A stretch of DNA of 64,000 nt, from positions 62,001 to 126,000 of the forward strand of contig JALPQI010000754.1 in NCBI GenBank assembly GCA_025490895.1, read 5' to 3'. Shown piece after piece: positions 63,407 to 64,000 of the stretch. The notes below the pieces were generated by a model. That model did not search any database. It was not told the origin of the DNA and saw nothing but the letters and a program-made list of their open reading frames with translations. This DNA comes from Thaumatotibia leucotreta. Lineage: Eukaryota; Arthropoda; Insecta; Lepidoptera; Tortricidae. The position numbers were made by a program, and so were the translations under genes. Position 1 is the first letter of the stretch. Each line of letters begins with the position of its first letter.

Positions 63407-64000
63407 CTAATTTAATAAATTTATTAAAACTACATCCTGTATTCTTTTCCTAGTGATTGGTGTGTCCCCTTTATCATTACCTAAAGTAAATAAAGACTTA
63501 ACTAGTGCTTCAATGATGATATCATTTTTGGATATTTCTTCAGCGTTAAGTCGATCTATACCTTTATTGGTCGACTTAGGCATTGCTGGAAAAGCTTTAG
63601 GGTCAGTAATAACTGGGGCAGATGATGATTTACTCACCATAGTGGCATAACTTCGGTTCTGGTTCTCGTATTTGGCTTTCTTTTCTTCCATTTTCTTTTG
63701 CTTCACTGGGCAATCCCTAGAGATCGCCAAATGATTCCCGTTGCAATTTATACAAGTGACTTGTTCTACATCGCACTCCTTGTATGAGTGCTGTCCGGAG
63801 CATGAGGAGCACATTTGTTCTCCTCTACAAACTCTTGCTGAGTGATTAAATTTCAGACATTTATAACATTGCAGCAATGGTGGTATGTACGTTCTGACTT
63901 GATACCGGAACATCTGGATGTATGCATGTTGTGGTAGTTTGGTTGCTGCAAATGTGACAGCAATAGTACCCAATGGTACTAGCTTCCCTTCGACTTTTCG
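63407..64000 (-). CDS. LINE ORF1: zinc-knuckle nucleic-acid-binding protein, partial
   Basis: The frame is open from the window edge to TAG at 63409-63407; the visible part starts RKVEGKLVPLGTIAVTFAAT. Three CCHC zinc knuckles follow: CYKCLKFNHSARVC (CX2CX4HX4C), CSSCSGQHSYKEC (CX2CX3HX4C) and CINCNGNHLAISRDC (CX2CX3HX6C). A Lys/Glu-rich linker and a tail ending LINLLN complete it. Such proteins bind the element's RNA and assemble the ribonucleoprotein. The N-terminal part, including any start codon, lies beyond 64000, so no start is assigned. After the stop come ATA and the ORF2 ATG. Confidence 0.9.
   Translation of the reverse strand, partial: RKVEGKLVPLGTIAVTFAATKLPQHAYIQMFRYQVRTYIPPLLQCYKCLKFNHSARVCRGEQMCSSCSGQHSYKECDVEQVTCINCNGNHLAISRDCPVKQKKMEEKKAKYENQNRSYATMVSKSSSAPVITDPKAFPAMPKSTNKGIDRLNAEEISKNDIIIEALVKSLFTLGNDKGDTPITRKRIQDVVLINLLN

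Larger units (their letters stand above)
59388..64000 (-). mobile_element. Non-LTR retrotransposon with RNase H, apparently intact, cut by window edge
   Basis: The minus strand carries ORF1 (from beyond 64000 to 63407), ORF2 (63403-59648), a 3' UTR of about 245 bp (59404-59647) with AATAAA at 59411-59406, and a 16-nt poly(A) tail (59403-59388). No frameshift or stop breaks either frame. Endonuclease, polymerase, RNase H and a terminal zinc-binding motif place it in the I-type group of APE LINEs (I, Nimb, LOA and relatives). The 5' end lies outside, so target duplication cannot be checked. Confidence 0.9.

Overview
The window is nuclear DNA of an insect, almost certainly a moth or butterfly. 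It is AT-rich and dominated by short interspersed elements of the lepidopteran type: tRNA-derived SINEs, RTE and jockey/CR1/R1-like LINE ends, many small inverted-repeat elements (MITEs), and a roughly 0.5-kb family whose ends read as variants of GGGTTCCGTAG. Host genes appear only as scattered small exons with GT..AG borders. There is no prokaryotic gene organisation, rRNA, CRISPR array or phage.

Layout. 0-12 kb: palindromic repeats, a decayed Tc1/mariner element (746-2141), then the 5' part of a host gene on the minus strand. Its clearest exon (2424-2617) encodes the N-terminus of a TRPC-type cation channel, best matched to insect TRP-gamma. Exons at 8112-8239, 8592-8634 and 11375-11505 can be joined to it in one open frame. 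The exon at 11375-11505 sits at the edge of a GC-rich tandem array (about 9131-11374) made of copies of that exon's 3' half plus its splice donor. 12-26 kb: nested MITEs, an R1-like LINE end inside another element, a long-TIR transposon with a SWIM zinc-finger pseudogene (20143-21719), a GC-rich promoter-like patch (about 22.7-23.0 kb) and a LINE-tailed element (23735-24230). 26-32 kb: a block without genes but with several local direct duplications. 32-43 kb: more MITEs, including a 543-bp near-perfect foldback (37540-38082), a 131-bp tandem array, two SINEs, one member of a 0.64-kb near-identical repeat pair, and a probable first exon of a secreted protein (42771-42882, minus). 44-47 kb: a 5'-truncated LINE lying inside a 0.5-kb-family copy. 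47-59 kb: mostly MITEs and non-coding DNA. 59.4-64 kb: an apparently intact non-LTR retrotransposon on the minus strand (ORF1 zinc knuckles; ORF2 endonuclease, reverse transcriptase and RNase H) that runs off the right edge.

How the parts relate. The only host coding sequence I can support is the TRPC N-terminus and the signal-peptide exon. Everything else is transposon-derived or has no recognisable function. Several insertions are nested with visible target-site duplications, so their relative ages can be ordered. The most unusual items are the exon-derived satellite next to the channel gene, the LINE whose ORF1 and ORF2 share one frame separated by TAG ATA, the long foldback, and the duplicated gene-free block at 26-32 kb.
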